From: Mycolicibacter sinensis
GTDB lineage: Bacteria > Actinomycetota > Actinomycetes > Mycobacteriales > Mycobacteriaceae
Assembly (NCBI RefSeq): GCF_001667375.1
Contig: NZ_LZIN01000005.1
Span: forward strand, 51,850-115,849
Length of the DNA stretch: 64,000 nt
Reading direction: 5' to 3'
Part shown: positions 17,701 to 27,213 of the stretch, piece by piece
How positions within the stretch are numbered: the stretch's first letter is position 1
Layout of the letters: every line of letters begins with the position of its first letter
Notes under the pieces: model-generated
What the model was told of the DNA's origin: nothing
Seen by the model: the letters and a program-made list of their open reading frames with translations, nothing else
The model's database searches: none
Translations under genes and position numbers: made by a program

Positions 17701-20700
17701 GGCCGGCCGCCAGAGCCCGGCCCTGCCACCAGGTCGCCTGGGTGGCGACCACGTGGCCGGCGCCCTCGAAGCGCTCGGCCAGCCGAGGCCAGTCGGCGTC
17801 GATGTCGCCTTCGTCGGTCAGCCACAGCTTGACCAGGTCTTCGCGGGCGCTGGCCCAGCGGTCGTCGAACAGCACCGCCTTGCGCCCGTCGAACGCCGGC
17901 GCCACCAGGCGCGGCCAGTCCGACCCCAGCTCGGCGGTGACCAGGTCGATGAGCTCGCTGTCAGTGGCGCCGGCCGAAACGGTCGCCGGCTCGTCGAACC
18001 CGAGCTGGCCCAGCACCATTCGGGCCGCCGAGGCGAGCACGCCGTCGCGGCCGGTGATCTGCTCGGTGAACTCGCCCAGTGCGGCGGCGTCCACCGTCGC
18101 GCCACCGCCCCCACCGGCCGACGGCAGGCTGACGGCCACGCCACGGCGGGCCGCGACGGCCGCGACGGCCGCATCAATCACCTTGTCGACCGCGGCGGCG
18201 TCGGCCAGCGCACCCTCATGCAGGCCGCCCAGGGCGCCGCCCCGGACGCTGGTGCCTTCGCGGGTGCCCAGCGCCACCTCGACGGTGACGTGCTTGGCCC
18301 AGCCGTCGCCGAGCTCCCAGGTCTTCTTCACCCGTTCGGCGATGGCGGCGGGCCGCTTGCCCGACGGTCCCAGGACGGTGCGCAGCTGATCGTTGATCGC
18401 GTCGGTCAGCACCGGGCCGTACGGCTTGTAGGTGCGCGCCAGCTTGGTGACCTGCGCCTTCAGCCCGGATAGGTCGGCTTCGGCGGCGCCGTCGATGGCG
18501 CCGAGGTTCAACTCCGAACCCAGGTCGACCAGCAGCTGGTTGCGCCGCGACGACGCGCCGTCGGTGATCGACTCGATGGAGTCCAGCGCCTCGATCTGGT
18601 CGATGCGCATCTTGGCGCTCAACGCGATCAGCGCCAGGGTGGCGTCGGCGGCGTCGAACCCGATGTCGTCGGGGCGCGGGCCCCCCGACGGCGCGGCGGG
18701 CGCGGCGGCGGGCGCCGGGGCAGCCGCCACAGCAACCTCGGCCGGCGCGCCAGCGTCGGAATCCTCGGCAACCGGCTCATCTTCCGGCTCGGGGTCGGTG
18801 TCGGTGGCGAACAGCACTGCCGCGTCCCGCTCGGCATTGAGCACTTCCACTGTGCTGTGGGCGTATTCGGGCAATTTGAGTGTGTTGGTGGCCAGTCCGG
18901 CAACCGTCGGAGCGGTCTTCACCCCGATCTCGACGAACCGCTCGACACCCAGGCCACCGGCGGCTTCCTCGATGAACAGCAGATCCTGGGTCTCGATCCA
19001 GCGCACCGGGCTGGCGAACTGCCAGGCCAGCAGCTCGATGACGACCTTGCGGCACAGCTCGGACGGCTTCTCGTTACGCCAGGTGTCGTAGTCGGCCAGG
19101 ACCTCGTCGAGTGCGGTGGCCGGCACCACGTCGCGGATCTCCTGGATGAACTCCCGGTCCAGCGTGAACGGCTTGGGCACCAGGTTGGGGATGTAGCGCC
19201 CGACAATCAGAGCCGGGTCCTGGCCGTGCGGCATCACCCGTTCCAACGAACGCCGGAAGTCGTCGACGCCGATGCGCAGCACACTCGAGTGGAACGGCAC
19301 GTCGATCCCGGGAACCAGAATGAACGACCGCTTACCGCCGGAGATCTCCCGGCGCCGCTCGACCTCGGCCTCCAGAGCCTCCAGGCCGGCTACCGTGCCG
19401 GCGATCGCGTACTGCGAACCGCGCAGGTTGAAGTTCACGATCTCCAGGAACTCCCCGGTGCGCTCGGAGATCTCGGCGACGAACGCGGTGACGTCGGCGT
19501 CGTCGAGGTCGATCTGCGACGGCCGGATGGCGGCCAGCCGGTAGTTGGACCGCCCCATGGCGTCCCGCGGCACGATGTCGTGCATGTTCGATCCGCGCTG
19601 GAATACGGCCTCCAGCAACGCTTCCAGTTCGAAGACACCGCTGACGCACGCCAGTGCGGTGTACTCACCGACCGAGTGCCCGCAGGTGATGGCGCCCTCC
19701 ACGAAGGCACCTTGCTCGCGCATCTCGGCGACCTGTGCGGCCGCCGTTGTCGCCATGGCGACCTGGGTGAACTGCGTCAGGTACAGCACACCCTCGGGGT
19801 GGTGGTAATGCACGCCGGCGGCGATCAGCGAAGTCGGGTTGTCACGCACCACGTGTAGTACCGAGAAGCCCAGGGTGTCGCGGGTAAATTTGTCCGCGGA
19901 GTCCCAGACCTTGCGCGCCGCCTTGGAGCGGGCGCGGACGTCCATGCCCATGCCCTTGTGCTGGATGCCCTGACCCGGGAACGCGTAGACGGTCTTCGGC
20001 GCGGTCAGGCGGGCGGTCGCCGACATCACCAGGTCCGACCCGATGCGTGCGGACACCTCCAAAACCTCTGCGCCGAGGTCGATTCCGACCCGGTCCACCC
20101 GGAAGTCGACGTCGTCGCCGGGCTTGACCATGCCCAGGAAGCGAGCGGTCCAGCCGAGCAGCCGCGCGGGCGGGCGGGCTTGGCCGTCGGTGGCGGTCAC
20201 CACGTGCTGCGCCGCAGCCGAGAGCCACATGCCGTGCACGATGGGCGATTCCAGGCCGGCCAGCAGTGCGGCGGCCCGGTCGGTGTGGATGGGGTTGTGG
20301 TCTCCGGAGACCACCGCGAACGGCCGCATATCGACCGGTGCGGTGATGGTGACGTCGCGCCGGCGGCGGCGCGGGGTGTCGGTGGCGTTGTCGGAGACGG
20401 CGCCGCCCGCCCGGACCGGGTCGGTCAGCTCCGCCGCGCCGGTGCGCCCGCGGATCGCGAAGCGCTCCTCCAAGGTGGCCAGCACGGTTCCATCGGCCGC
20501 GGAGACCGTGACCGAGACCGGAACGACGCGTCCGACTTCGGTGTCAGTAGCCGCCGAAGCCGTTGCGGTGACGGTCAATTCGGCCGGGTCCGCCGGTAGC
20601 GCGGCATGCAGGCGCGCCGCGTGGTCCAGGTGCACCAGCGACAGCAGGCCTTCGACAACCGGGAATCCGGCGTCGGTGGTGGCCGAGCCGATGGCGGCGA

Positions 20701-23700
20701 ATACCGCGGGCCAGCAACGACCGACCAGCGCGTCGGGCACCGTTGAGAGTCCCGGCGCCAGTGGCGCGCCGAACGTGGCGGTCACCCCGGTGTGGTCGGC
20801 GACCTGCTCGGGGTTCCACGCCACCGTCACGGTGGCCGCGCCGTCGCGCACCGGCGGAAGTGCCTCGGGGCCGTCGACGCCGGCGGCGATGGCCAGCACC
20901 GAACGCATCGCTGCGGCGGCGTCCTCGGTGGAGACCAGCGGGGTGGCGCCATCGACGACGGATGCCGGCACGGTGAAGCGAATGTCGATCCAGACGCCGG
21001 ACAGCGGCACGCTGAGCACGACGGCCGACTCCGAGACGACCTCCAGTCGCGCCCCCGTCGTCGGGTGGGTGGCGGTGCGGTTCTCGTGCACCTGCCACTG
21101 GTCGGCACCGGCGATCCGGTGCACCGGGTTGGTGGCGGTGCGACCGGCCCACAACACATCGGGGGCGTCGAGCAGCACAGCCAGCGGGCCGGTCACGTCG
21201 GTGCGGCCCTGGCGGCGCGCTGTCACCGGCGTGGGCTGCGCACCCTTGGCCAGCACCTGGTCGATCGCCGCCTGCTCGAAGCGGTCCAGCAGCTCGCCGA
21301 CCGGCTCGTCGACCCGGGTGATACCGGCGACGGCGGTGATGCCGGGAATGATGCAGACCTGGTCGGCGGCGTAGCGGGCGTCGTGCGCCTGCCACAGCGA
21401 GTCACTGCGCCACCAGCGACGCACGTCCTTGTCGATCACCGGCACGAAGTTGACCGGCTTGCCCGGCGTCTTGCACAGCTGGGTGAAGAACGGTGCGTCG
21501 GCCGGGTGCAGCACGACGGTCTCGGCGTCGGGGTAACGCGCCACCAGCGCCGCGATGGCGGCGGCCGGGCGCTCCAGAATCGCCTGTCCCTCTTCGGTAT
21601 CGGCGAACAGTGTCTCGATGGGGCCGGACTCGACCTCGTTGAGCCGGGCTTCGGCGCGCTGCAGCATCGAGCCGAACCGCTCCCGCCAGGTGTCGGCCAG
21701 CCAGGGGCTGTCCGGTGATGCGGTGTCGGCGGTCGAGTCGCCGTCACCGATGGCCAATTCCACGTAGCGGCGCAGCCACTGGGCGTAGGTCATCTCGGTG
21801 ACGTCGCCGAAGTACGGCTTGGCGGTGTCGGCCAGTGCGGCGATGATCTCGTCGCGGCGGGCCGCGACCGCATCGCCGTCGCCGGCGACCTCGTCGAGCA
21901 ACCGGCCGCACCGCGACGCGGTGTTGTCGATCTCGTGGATGTCGGCACCGAGCTGGCTGCGCGAAGAAGCCATGCCGCCCTGGGCTTTTCCGGCGCCGAT
22001 CCAGTGGTCGGTGCCCTTGGTGTCGACCAGCATCTGCTTCACCGCCGGCGACGTGGTGGCCTCCTTGGTGGCCATCGCCGCGGTGCCGACGAGGATGCCG
22101 TCGACGGGCATCAGCGGGAAGCCGTGCTCCTGCGACCACTGCCCGGACAGGTATTCGGCGGCCCGCTCGGGGGTGCCGATGCCGCCGCCGACACACAGTG
22201 TGATGTTGGGCTGCGAGCGCAGCTCCGAGTAGGTCGCCAGCAGCAGGTCGTCCAGGTCTTCCCAGGAGTGGTGACCGCCGGCGCGGCCGCCCTCGACGTG
22301 CGCGATCACCGGGGTGGTGGGCACCTCGGCGGCAATGCGGATCACCGACCGGATCTGCTCGACGGTGCCCGGCTTGAACACCACGTGGCTGATGCCGGCC
22401 TCGTTGAGCTCGGCGATCAGCTCGACGGCTTCCTCGAGGTCGGGGATGCCGGCGCTGATCACCAGTCCGTCGAACGGGGCACCGGACTGACGGGCCTTCT
22501 GCACCAAGCGCTTTCCACCCACCTGCAACTTCCACAGGTAGGGGTCCAGGAACAACGAGTTGAACTGGACGGTGCGACCCGGCTCCAGCAGGGTGGTCAG
22601 CTCGGCTATCCGGTCGTTGAAGATCTCCTCGGTGACCTGCCCGCCGCCGGCCAGCTCGGACCAGTGTCCGGCGTTGGCGGCCGCGGCGACGATCTTGGCG
22701 TCGACGGTGGTCGGCGTCATGCCGGCCAGCAGGATCGGCGACCGGCCGGTCAGGCGGGTGAACTTGGTGTCGAGCTTGATCCGGCCGTCGGGCAGCTGCA
22801 CCACCGACGGGGCGTAGCTCGTCCACGGCCGGGCCACCTCCGGCACGGCGCCGATGGTGAACAGGTTGCGCTGTCCGCCGCGGGTGGCCACCGGCACGAT
22901 CCCGATGCCCAGGCCGCGGATCACCGGTGCGGTCAGCCGGGTCAGGATGTCTCCGGGACCCAGGTCCAGAATCCAGCGGGCGCCCGCGTCATGCAAAGCG
23001 GTGATCTCGTCGACCCAGTCCACCTGGCTCACCAGGATCGCCTCGGCCATCGCGCGGGCCAGCTCCACGTCAAGGCCCGCCTGGGCCGCCCACTGGCCGA
23101 CGATCTCGATGCCATCGGACAGCCGCGGCGAGTGGAATCCGACCTCGACCTGCACCGGCTCGAAGACCGGGGCGAAGACCGCACCGCCGCGCAGCTTGTT
23201 CTTGCGCTCGGCGGCCTCCTTGTCGGCGATCTGCTCGCAGTAGAGCTCGAAGCGGGACAGCTGCTCGGGGGTGCCGGTGATGACGACCGCACGCCGGCCG
23301 TTGCGGATGGACAGCACCGGCGGCAGCACGGTGCGCACGTCGGTGGCGAACTCCTCCAGCAGTTGCTGGATCCGCTCCGGGTCGGCGCCTGCGACGGACA
23401 CCATCGGCGGGCGGTCGCCCAGGATCGAGATGCCGCGGCGGCGGGCCACCAGGGTTCCGGCGGCGCCGACCAGCTGGGCGATCGCCAGCAGCTGCACGTC
23501 GGTGGCACCACCGGCTTTCAGCGACTCGACGGCCAGGACGCCCTGCGAGTGCCCCGCGACGGCGACCGGCGGGGTGGCCGACAGGTCCAGGCCCTGACGG
23601 TGCAGCGCCCGTACCGCTGCGATCTGCGTCAACAGGACGCCCGGGACCGACACTGCGGCCGAGGTCAGCTGCTTGGCCGACGGGATCGGGTCCTCGGCCG

Positions 23701-23998
23701 CCAGAGCGCGCACCCATTGCAGCGGCTCGAAGCCGATGGGCCGGACCACGACGAGTTCCTTGGCGACCGGCTCCAACAGCAGCTCGGACTCTCCGGCCAG
23801 CGTGGCCAGCTCGGTCTCGATCCCGGCCGAGGACACCAGCTCCTCGAGCGATTCCAGCCAGGCGCTGCCCTGACCGCCGAAGGCGACTGCGTACGGCTCG
23901 CCGGCCGTCAGACGATCCACCAGAGCGGACGAGGCGTTGGCGAACGGCCCCGAGCCGGCGCCGTCGGCGGACACCCGGTCATGTTCGTGGATCGTCAC
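14768..23998 (-). CDS. fas: Type I fatty acid synthase
   Basis: A 3,076-residue multidomain synthase that makes C16-C18 and C24-C26 acyl-CoAs, precursors of phospholipids and mycolates. In order (approximate residues): acetyltransferase GHSQGV (150); enoyl reductase GGRAGGHHSWED (575); hotdog dehydratase GDHNPIHTD (1230); malonyl/palmitoyl transferase GHSVGEYTAL (1440); acyl carrier site DSIES (1806); ketoreductase VVTGASKGS (2130); ketosynthase with ACATAAVS (Cys, 2726), KHDTST (2878) and GHAKGG (2921). GTG 23998 (TIHEHDRVSA) matches the M. tuberculosis start and has GGGAG upstream; an in-frame extension to 24088 was rejected. All catalytic motifs are intact. Confidence 0.97.
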   Translation of the reverse strand: MTIHEHDRVSADGAGSGPFANASSALVDRLTAGEPYAVAFGGQGSAWLESLEELVSSAGIETELATLAGESELLLEPVAKELVVVRPIGFEPLQWVRALAAEDPIPSAKQLTSAAVSVPGVLLTQIAAVRALHRQGLDLSATPPVAVAGHSQGVLAVESLKAGGATDVQLLAIAQLVGAAGTLVARRRGISILGDRPPMVSVAGADPERIQQLLEEFATDVRTVLPPVLSIRNGRRAVVITGTPEQLSRFELYCEQIADKEAAERKNKLRGGAVFAPVFEPVQVEVGFHSPRLSDGIEIVGQWAAQAGLDVELARAMAEAILVSQVDWVDEITALHDAGARWILDLGPGDILTRLTAPVIRGLGIGIVPVATRGGQRNLFTIGAVPEVARPWTSYAPSVVQLPDGRIKLDTKFTRLTGRSPILLAGMTPTTVDAKIVAAAANAGHWSELAGGGQVTEEIFNDRIAELTTLLEPGRTVQFNSLFLDPYLWKLQVGGKRLVQKARQSGAPFDGLVISAGIPDLEEAVELIAELNEAGISHVVFKPGTVEQIRSVIRIAAEVPTTPVIAHVEGGRAGGHHSWEDLDDLLLATYSELRSQPNITLCVGGGIGTPERAAEYLSGQWSQEHGFPLMPVDGILVGTAAMATKEATTSPAVKQMLVDTKGTDHWIGAGKAQGGMASSRSQLGADIHEIDNTASRCGRLLDEVAGDGDAVAARRDEIIAALADTAKPYFGDVTEMTYAQWLRRYVELAIGDGDSTADTASPDSPWLADTWRERFGSMLQRAEARLNEVESGPIETLFADTEEGQAILERPAAAIAALVARYPDAETVVLHPADAPFFTQLCKTPGKPVNFVPVIDKDVRRWWRSDSLWQAHDARYAADQVCIIPGITAVAGITRVDEPVGELLDRFEQAAIDQVLAKGAQPTPVTARRQGRTDVTGPLAVLLDAPDVLWAGRTATNPVHRIAGADQWQVHENRTATHPTTGARLEVVSESAVVLSVPLSGVWIDIRFTVPASVVDGATPLVSTEDAAAAMRSVLAIAAGVDGPEALPPVRDGAATVTVAWNPEQVADHTGVTATFGAPLAPGLSTVPDALVGRCWPAVFAAIGSATTDAGFPVVEGLLSLVHLDHAARLHAALPADPAELTVTATASAATDTEVGRVVPVSVTVSAADGTVLATLEERFAIRGRTGAAELTDPVRAGGAVSDNATDTPRRRRRDVTITAPVDMRPFAVVSGDHNPIHTDRAAALLAGLESPIVHGMWLSAAAQHVVTATDGQARPPARLLGWTARFLGMVKPGDDVDFRVDRVGIDLGAEVLEVSARIGSDLVMSATARLTAPKTVYAFPGQGIQHKGMGMDVRARSKAARKVWDSADKFTRDTLGFSVLHVVRDNPTSLIAAGVHYHHPEGVLYLTQFTQVAMATTAAAQVAEMREQGAFVEGAITCGHSVGEYTALACVSGVFELEALLEAVFQRGSNMHDIVPRDAMGRSNYRLAAIRPSQIDLDDADVTAFVAEISERTGEFLEIVNFNLRGSQYAIAGTVAGLEALEAEVERRREISGGKRSFILVPGIDVPFHSSVLRIGVDDFRRSLERVMPHGQDPALIVGRYIPNLVPKPFTLDREFIQEIRDVVPATALDEVLADYDTWRNEKPSELCRKVVIELLAWQFASPVRWIETQDLLFIEEAAGGLGVERFVEIGVKTAPTVAGLATNTLKLPEYAHSTVEVLNAERDAAVLFATDTDPEPEDEPVAEDSDAGAPAEVAVAAAPAPAAAPAAPSGGPRPDDIGFDAADATLALIALSAKMRIDQIEALDSIESITDGASSRRNQLLVDLGSELNLGAIDGAAEADLSGLKAQVTKLARTYKPYGPVLTDAINDQLRTVLGPSGKRPAAIAERVKKTWELGDGWAKHVTVEVALGTREGTSVRGGALGGLHEGALADAAAVDKVIDAAVAAVAARRGVAVSLPSAGGGGGATVDAAALGEFTEQITGRDGVLASAARMVLGQLGFDEPATVSAGATDSELIDLVTAELGSDWPRLVAPAFDGRKAVLFDDRWASAREDLVKLWLTDEGDIDADWPRLAERFEGAGHVVATQATWWQGRALAAGQQIHASLFARIAAGAENPGRGRYCDEVAVVTGASKGSIAASVVGQLLDGGATVIATTSKLDDDRLGFYRNLYRDHARFGAALWVVPANMASYADIDALVEWVGSEQSENLGPQSIHLKDAQTPTLLFPFAAPRVTGDLSEAGARAEMEMKVLLWAVQRLIGGLSKIGAERDIASRLHVVLPGSPNRGMFGGDGAYGEAKASLDALVSRWKAESSWASRVSLAHALIGWTRGTGLMGHNDVIVDAVEEAGVTTYSTEQMAAMLLSLCDIESKVAAANAPIEADLTGGLAEANLDMAELAAKAREEMTSEAAHDDEPAEGTIAALPSPPRGYTPAPPPVWDDLDVDPADLVVIVGGAELGPLGSSRTRFEMEVSGELSAAGVLELAWTTGLVKWEDDPTPGWYDTETGELIDESELVERYHDAVVERVGVREFVDDGAIDPDHASPLLVSVFLDKDFSFVVSSEADARAFVEFDPEHTVVRPVPDSSDWQVTRKAGTEIRVPRKSKLSRTVGAQIPTGFDPTVWGISQDMATSIDRVALWNIVATVDAFLSAGFTPTELMRWVHPSLVASTQGTGMGGMTSMQTMYHGNLLGRSKPNDILQEVLPNVVAAHVVQSYVGSYGAMIHPVAACATAAVSVEEGVDKIRLGKAELVVTGGYDDLTLEAIIGFGDMAATADTEMMRAKGISDSKFSRANDRRRLGFVEAQGGGTILLARGDLAAKMGLPVQAVVAYAQSFADGVHTSIPAPGLGALGAGRGGKDSMLARSLAKLGVGADDIAVVSKHDTSTLANDPNETELHERLADSLGRSDGAPLFVISQKSLTGHAKGGAAVFQLMGLCQVLRDGVIPPNRSLDCVDDELATAGHFVWVREPLHLGEKFPLKAGLVTSLGFGHVSGLVALVHPQAFLAALDPGQREAYLEQASARVLAGQRRLASAIAGGTPMYERPADRRFDHDRPEKRQESAMLLNPAARLGDGDVYIG

Positions 23999-24155
23999 GT
24001 TAAATTTTCTCCCCTGCTCTGGCATATCGCGTCTTGATTCGTCGTCGGCCGGCATCACCGGCTGGTCCCCTGGGTGGGAGGCGGGCACTCGCGTCGTCGC
24101 GGCCGCGCTACAGCAGTAAGAGTGTCATAAGAACCTGTGCCGTTTCTGCAGCTAA

Positions 24156-24261
24156 TGGGTTACTCACGAGTTCTACGCTTGGGTAACCCACCTGCGAATA
24201 TCACGCGCTCCGACGGCGCCTCGGATCATCGGGACCAAACGTCCTGCGTGCGTGGGGTTAC
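24156..24261. promoter_or_regulatory. GGGTTAC box cluster upstream of fas (candidate regulator sites)
   Basis: The 400-base gap 23999-24398 holds no gene. Within it, TGGGTTAC (24156-24163) and GTAACCCA (24183-24190) are an exact 8-bp inverted repeat with a 19-base spacer. The second arm lies in its own palindrome TGGGT-A-ACCCA, and a further GGGTTAC is at 24255-24261. They lie 158-263 bases before the fas start codon. FasR is known to act upstream of fas in mycobacteria; linking these boxes to FasR is inference. Confidence 0.45.
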
Positions 24262-24398
24262 GGTCGAGTAGCTACAACAGCGCTGATCAAGGCCACATTG
24301 TTATCTAATCGTTATGTTCGCGTCCGGCGAAACAATGTCGCCGTGGACAGCCGATGTCGCAGTGTCCACCGTGCGCGGTGATCCCCGCCACTCGCGGG

Positions 24399-25121
24399 TC
24401 AGGCCCACTGGCCGAACTGGGGTGTGCGGACCTCGTTGACATCCACCCCGACGTTGCCGACCTTGCGCTTGTCGATCTCGACCTGATGCAGGTTGGCTGC
24501 CGGGTGCGCGATACCGCCGGGCGAGCCCCAGTTGTGTTGCCAGAACCACGAACCCAGGCCGTCTTGCACCGCCCACTCGATCGTCCTGGAGTTGGCGTAC
24601 ACACCCGTGCGTTCATGCCCGATCACCGACTCCCAGCCGCGCAGGTAAGGGGCCACCTGCGCCTGGTACTGCTCGTAGGAGGGGTTGTCGTCGATCGAGG
24701 CGTAGATCGGAGCGCTGTCCGGGCCGCCCGCCGCGGCATGCAGCTGCAATCCCCGCCGGGCGTGCTCGACGCCGGCCGCCTGGCCGCCTAGCCAGTCGGC
24801 GGTCGCCTGTTTGCCGTACTGGTAGCAGGAGACGATCTTGAGGCCGTTCTGGTTCAGGTCGTGCGCTTCGGCCGGCTGCATCGGCTTGCCGAGCATCCAG
24901 TCGGCGCCGGGCCGGCGGTCGGAGACGTAGCGGATGGCGCCGATCGCACCGGCCGCCCGGATCTCCTCGGCGGACAGCACCCCGGCCGCGTAGTCCAGCA
25001 GGATGCCCAGCGGAGCCGCCTCGGCGGTCGCGGCCGCCAGCGCCGACGCCGCAGCGCCGAGACCGACCGCAGCCGGGGCGGTTGCGGCAAATTTGAGCAC
25101 GTCGCGCCGGGAAATCAACAC
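24399..25121 (-). CDS. Tat-exported DUF1906 glycoside-hydrolase-like protein (Rv2525c-like)
   Basis: A 240-aa exported protein. The N-terminus carries a twin-arginine signal (ISRRDVLKFAATAPAAVGLG) ending in Ala-rich sequence near TAEAAP. The mature part is a DUF1906 TIM-barrel with acidic residues at GILLDYAAG and IYASIDDNPSY. The M. tuberculosis homologue Rv2525c is Tat-dependent, has a glycoside-hydrolase-like structure, and affects beta-lactam sensitivity when lost; its sugar substrate is unknown. GTG 25121 is 7 bases after a -10. It is the last gene in M. tuberculosis-like order with fas. Confidence 0.92.
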   Translation of the reverse strand: MLISRRDVLKFAATAPAAVGLGAAASALAAATAEAAPLGILLDYAAGVLSAEEIRAAGAIGAIRYVSDRRPGADWMLGKPMQPAEAHDLNQNGLKIVSCYQYGKQATADWLGGQAAGVEHARRGLQLHAAAGGPDSAPIYASIDDNPSYEQYQAQVAPYLRGWESVIGHERTGVYANSRTIEWAVQDGLGSWFWQHNWGSPGGIAHPAANLHQVEIDKRKVGNVGVDVNEVRTPQFGQWA

Positions 25122-25128
25122 GCGCCAA

Positions 25129-25134
25129 AGGATA
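25129..25134 (-). promoter_or_regulatory. -10 for the DUF1906 gene (leaderless)
   Basis: Minus-strand TATCCT, then 7 bases, then GTG 25121; no ribosome site is visible. Confidence 0.6.
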
Positions 25135-25187
25135 CGGGAGATACCGCCGCGCACGGGCGGCTGAGCACCGCAGGGCAGGATGGGCGG

Positions 25188-26474
25188 GTGGCACAGGCGC
25201 GGAGGTCGGGTCGCTGGATGCGTCCCTGGATCGTGTGGGGCACCGGCCTGTTGTCCTATGTGGTCGCGGTGCTGGACCGCACCACCTTCGGGGTGTCCGG
25301 GTTGGACGCTGCCGACCGGTTCAGCACCGGGCCGGGCGCGCTGTCGTCGTTCGTGATCCTGCAGCTCATCGTTTACGCCGCCATGCAGATTCCGGCCGGA
25401 GTGCTGCTGGACCGCTTCGGCCCCAAGGCGATGATCGCCAGCGGCGTCGCGGTGCTCTCCGCCGCACAGTTGACGCTGTCGCTGACCCATTCGCTGCCCG
25501 TCGCGGTCGGCGCATACGGCGTCGTCGGCCTGGGCGATGCGTTCGTGTTCATCTCGGTCATCCGGTTGCTGCCCAATTGGTTTGCACCCGAGCGCGTTCC
25601 GTTGCTGACCCAACTGACCGGGATCTGCGGCCAGTTCGGGCAGCTGCTTTCGGCGGTGCCGTTCCTGGCGATTCTGCTGCACGGCGGCTGGACGGCGGCT
25701 TACCTCTCGGCAGCCGCCCTGGGTGTGCTGGCCGTCGCACTGACCCTCGCCCTGTGCCGGGACGCCCCGGCCGGGACGCCGGTTGCCGTACAGCCGAGAA
25801 CGTTTCGTGCGGTATTCGGTGACGTCAAGACCGTCTGGTCCCGGCCCGGCACCAAATTGGGGTTCTTCACCCACCTGGGCACGCCGTTCTCGGCGAACGT
25901 CTTCGCGCTGATGTGGGGCGTGCCCTACCTGACCACCGCCCAGGGGCTTTCGCGCGGCGTGGCCGGTGCGTTGCTGACGCTGTCGGTGGCAACCTTCGTC
26001 GTGGTCGGGCTGCTGACCGGAACCTTGTCGGCGCGCCGGCCTCAACACCGGACAGGCCTCGTGCTGGCGATGATCGCGCTGACCGCCGCGATCTGGGGGG
26101 TGCTGCTGACGTTGCCCTCCCCCGCGCCGCGCTGGCTGCTGGTGGTGCTGATCGTGGTGATCTCGGCGGGCCAGCCGGTGTCGATTTTGGCCTTCGACTT
26201 TGCCCGCACCTACAACCCGCCCGCCGCGTTGGGCACCGCGCAGGGCATGGTTAACACCGGCGGTTTCATCGCCACGCTGCTGATCATGCAGGCGATGGGG
26301 ATCGTCATCGCGATGGCCGGCGGTTATTCGTTCTCGGCCTTCCGGCTGGCCTGGACCGTCCAATACGTGATCTGGGCGGTCGCCGCCGTGGGCGTGGTGG
26401 TCAACTCGCGCAAAACACAGCACTCCGAGACGCTGGGTGAGGCGCCCACCCCGGTGGTCGCTGCCGAGCGCTGA
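25188..26474 (+). CDS. Major facilitator superfamily transporter
   Basis: A 428-aa, roughly twelve-helix MFS protein. The loop motif LLDRFGPKAMIASGV between helices 2 and 3 is the MFS signature, and DRTTFGVSGLDAADRF in helix 1 resembles the anion:cation symporter-like subgroup. Substrate unknown. GTG 25188 is the first start after the divergent DUF1906 gene, 66 bases away. It is not present beside Rv2525c in M. tuberculosis, so it lies on the novel side of the synteny junction. Confidence 0.85.
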   Translation: MAQARRSGRWMRPWIVWGTGLLSYVVAVLDRTTFGVSGLDAADRFSTGPGALSSFVILQLIVYAAMQIPAGVLLDRFGPKAMIASGVAVLSAAQLTLSLTHSLPVAVGAYGVVGLGDAFVFISVIRLLPNWFAPERVPLLTQLTGICGQFGQLLSAVPFLAILLHGGWTAAYLSAAALGVLAVALTLALCRDAPAGTPVAVQPRTFRAVFGDVKTVWSRPGTKLGFFTHLGTPFSANVFALMWGVPYLTTAQGLSRGVAGALLTLSVATFVVVGLLTGTLSARRPQHRTGLVLAMIALTAAIWGVLLTLPSPAPRWLLVVLIVVISAGQPVSILAFDFARTYNPPAALGTAQGMVNTGGFIATLLIMQAMGIVIAMAGGYSFSAFRLAWTVQYVIWAVAAVGVVVNSRKTQHSETLGEAPTPVVAAER

Positions 26475-26478
26475 CCGC

Positions 26479-26850
26479 TCAGACGGTCGATCGATACGGG
26501 TCCGGCGACTGCGGACAATAGGCCTGTCGAGCCGCATTGATGATGGCGTGCGCTTTATCAGGCGACACTTCCAGATTCGCGATCACCGAAATCGGCACCA
26601 GCCTGGGGGAACTGCCCAGCGCCGAACAGACCGCATGACCCTCCTGGACCAGCAGATCCCGCAGCGAGGAGCACTTGATGGAGCCGCAGACCTGCTTGTC
26701 GTAGTCAGGGTGCAGCCCCTCTTGCTCCAGGTCGTTGAAGAACACCTGGTCGTCATTGCTGAGTGGGTCGCCGAATGCCGCGGGAGCAGGTGCTAGGGCA
26801 AAGCCGGCCAGTACCGCGCCGAGCGCCGTTGCGAAGAGTTGTTTTTTCAT
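26479..26850 (-). CDS. Small secreted DUF732 protein
   Basis: 123 aa. It has a basic N-terminus and hydrophobic signal (MKKQLFATALGAVLAGFALA) cut near AFGDP. The mature domain starts DPLSNDDQVFFNDLEQEGL and has paired cysteines in QVCGSIKC, HAVCSALG and AYCPQ, the pattern of the mycobacterial DUF732 family. Role unknown. ATG 26850 is preferred; GTG 26853 is adjacent. It converges on the MFS gene with a 4-base gap. Confidence 0.85.
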   Translation of the reverse strand: MKKQLFATALGAVLAGFALAPAPAAFGDPLSNDDQVFFNDLEQEGLHPDYDKQVCGSIKCSSLRDLLVQEGHAVCSALGSSPRLVPISVIANLEVSPDKAHAIINAARQAYCPQSPDPYRSTV

Positions 26851-27213
26851 CACACCGCGCCAATCCGAGAAGGACTAATACACCCCATTCTGGCACCAGC
26901 GGCCGTCCGGGGCGGGGGAAAGTCGAGCAGTCGGCCGCCGGTTATCGTCGCCCGATCCGGCGGGCAGCGGCGTGTTAGCTGGCGAAGCGTTGGAAGTGCG
27001 TGCTCGCGCGCCGCCGGCGACTGCACAAAACTGCTGGTCGGACGCAGTCCTGAAACTTGACGCGGAAGTAAATATCAAGCCTCCGCATTTATTAGCTAGC
27101 TGGCATGGCACTATCAGCAACCCCGGCTATCGTCCGTTTCGCGCTTTTCAGCTCGGTGGGTCCCTCGACGATGCGGCCACGCCACCGGGTGTGGTGTGCC
27201 AATGGGGGAAGAC
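26851..27213. other. Intergenic region, AT-richer in its second half
   Basis: No supported gene. Bases around 27055-27110 (containing AAATATCAAG and TTTATTAGCTAG) are clearly AT-richer than the flanks and probably hold the promoter of the secreted protein that follows. Confidence 0.4.

Noticed and set aside
21935..24037. Plus-strand open frame of 700 codons inside fas
   Set aside because: Antisense shadow of fas; no start context and composition typical of a complementary reading.
24089..24398. Possible small coding genes upstream of fas
   Set aside because: Only short frames with poor starts; the region looks regulatory.
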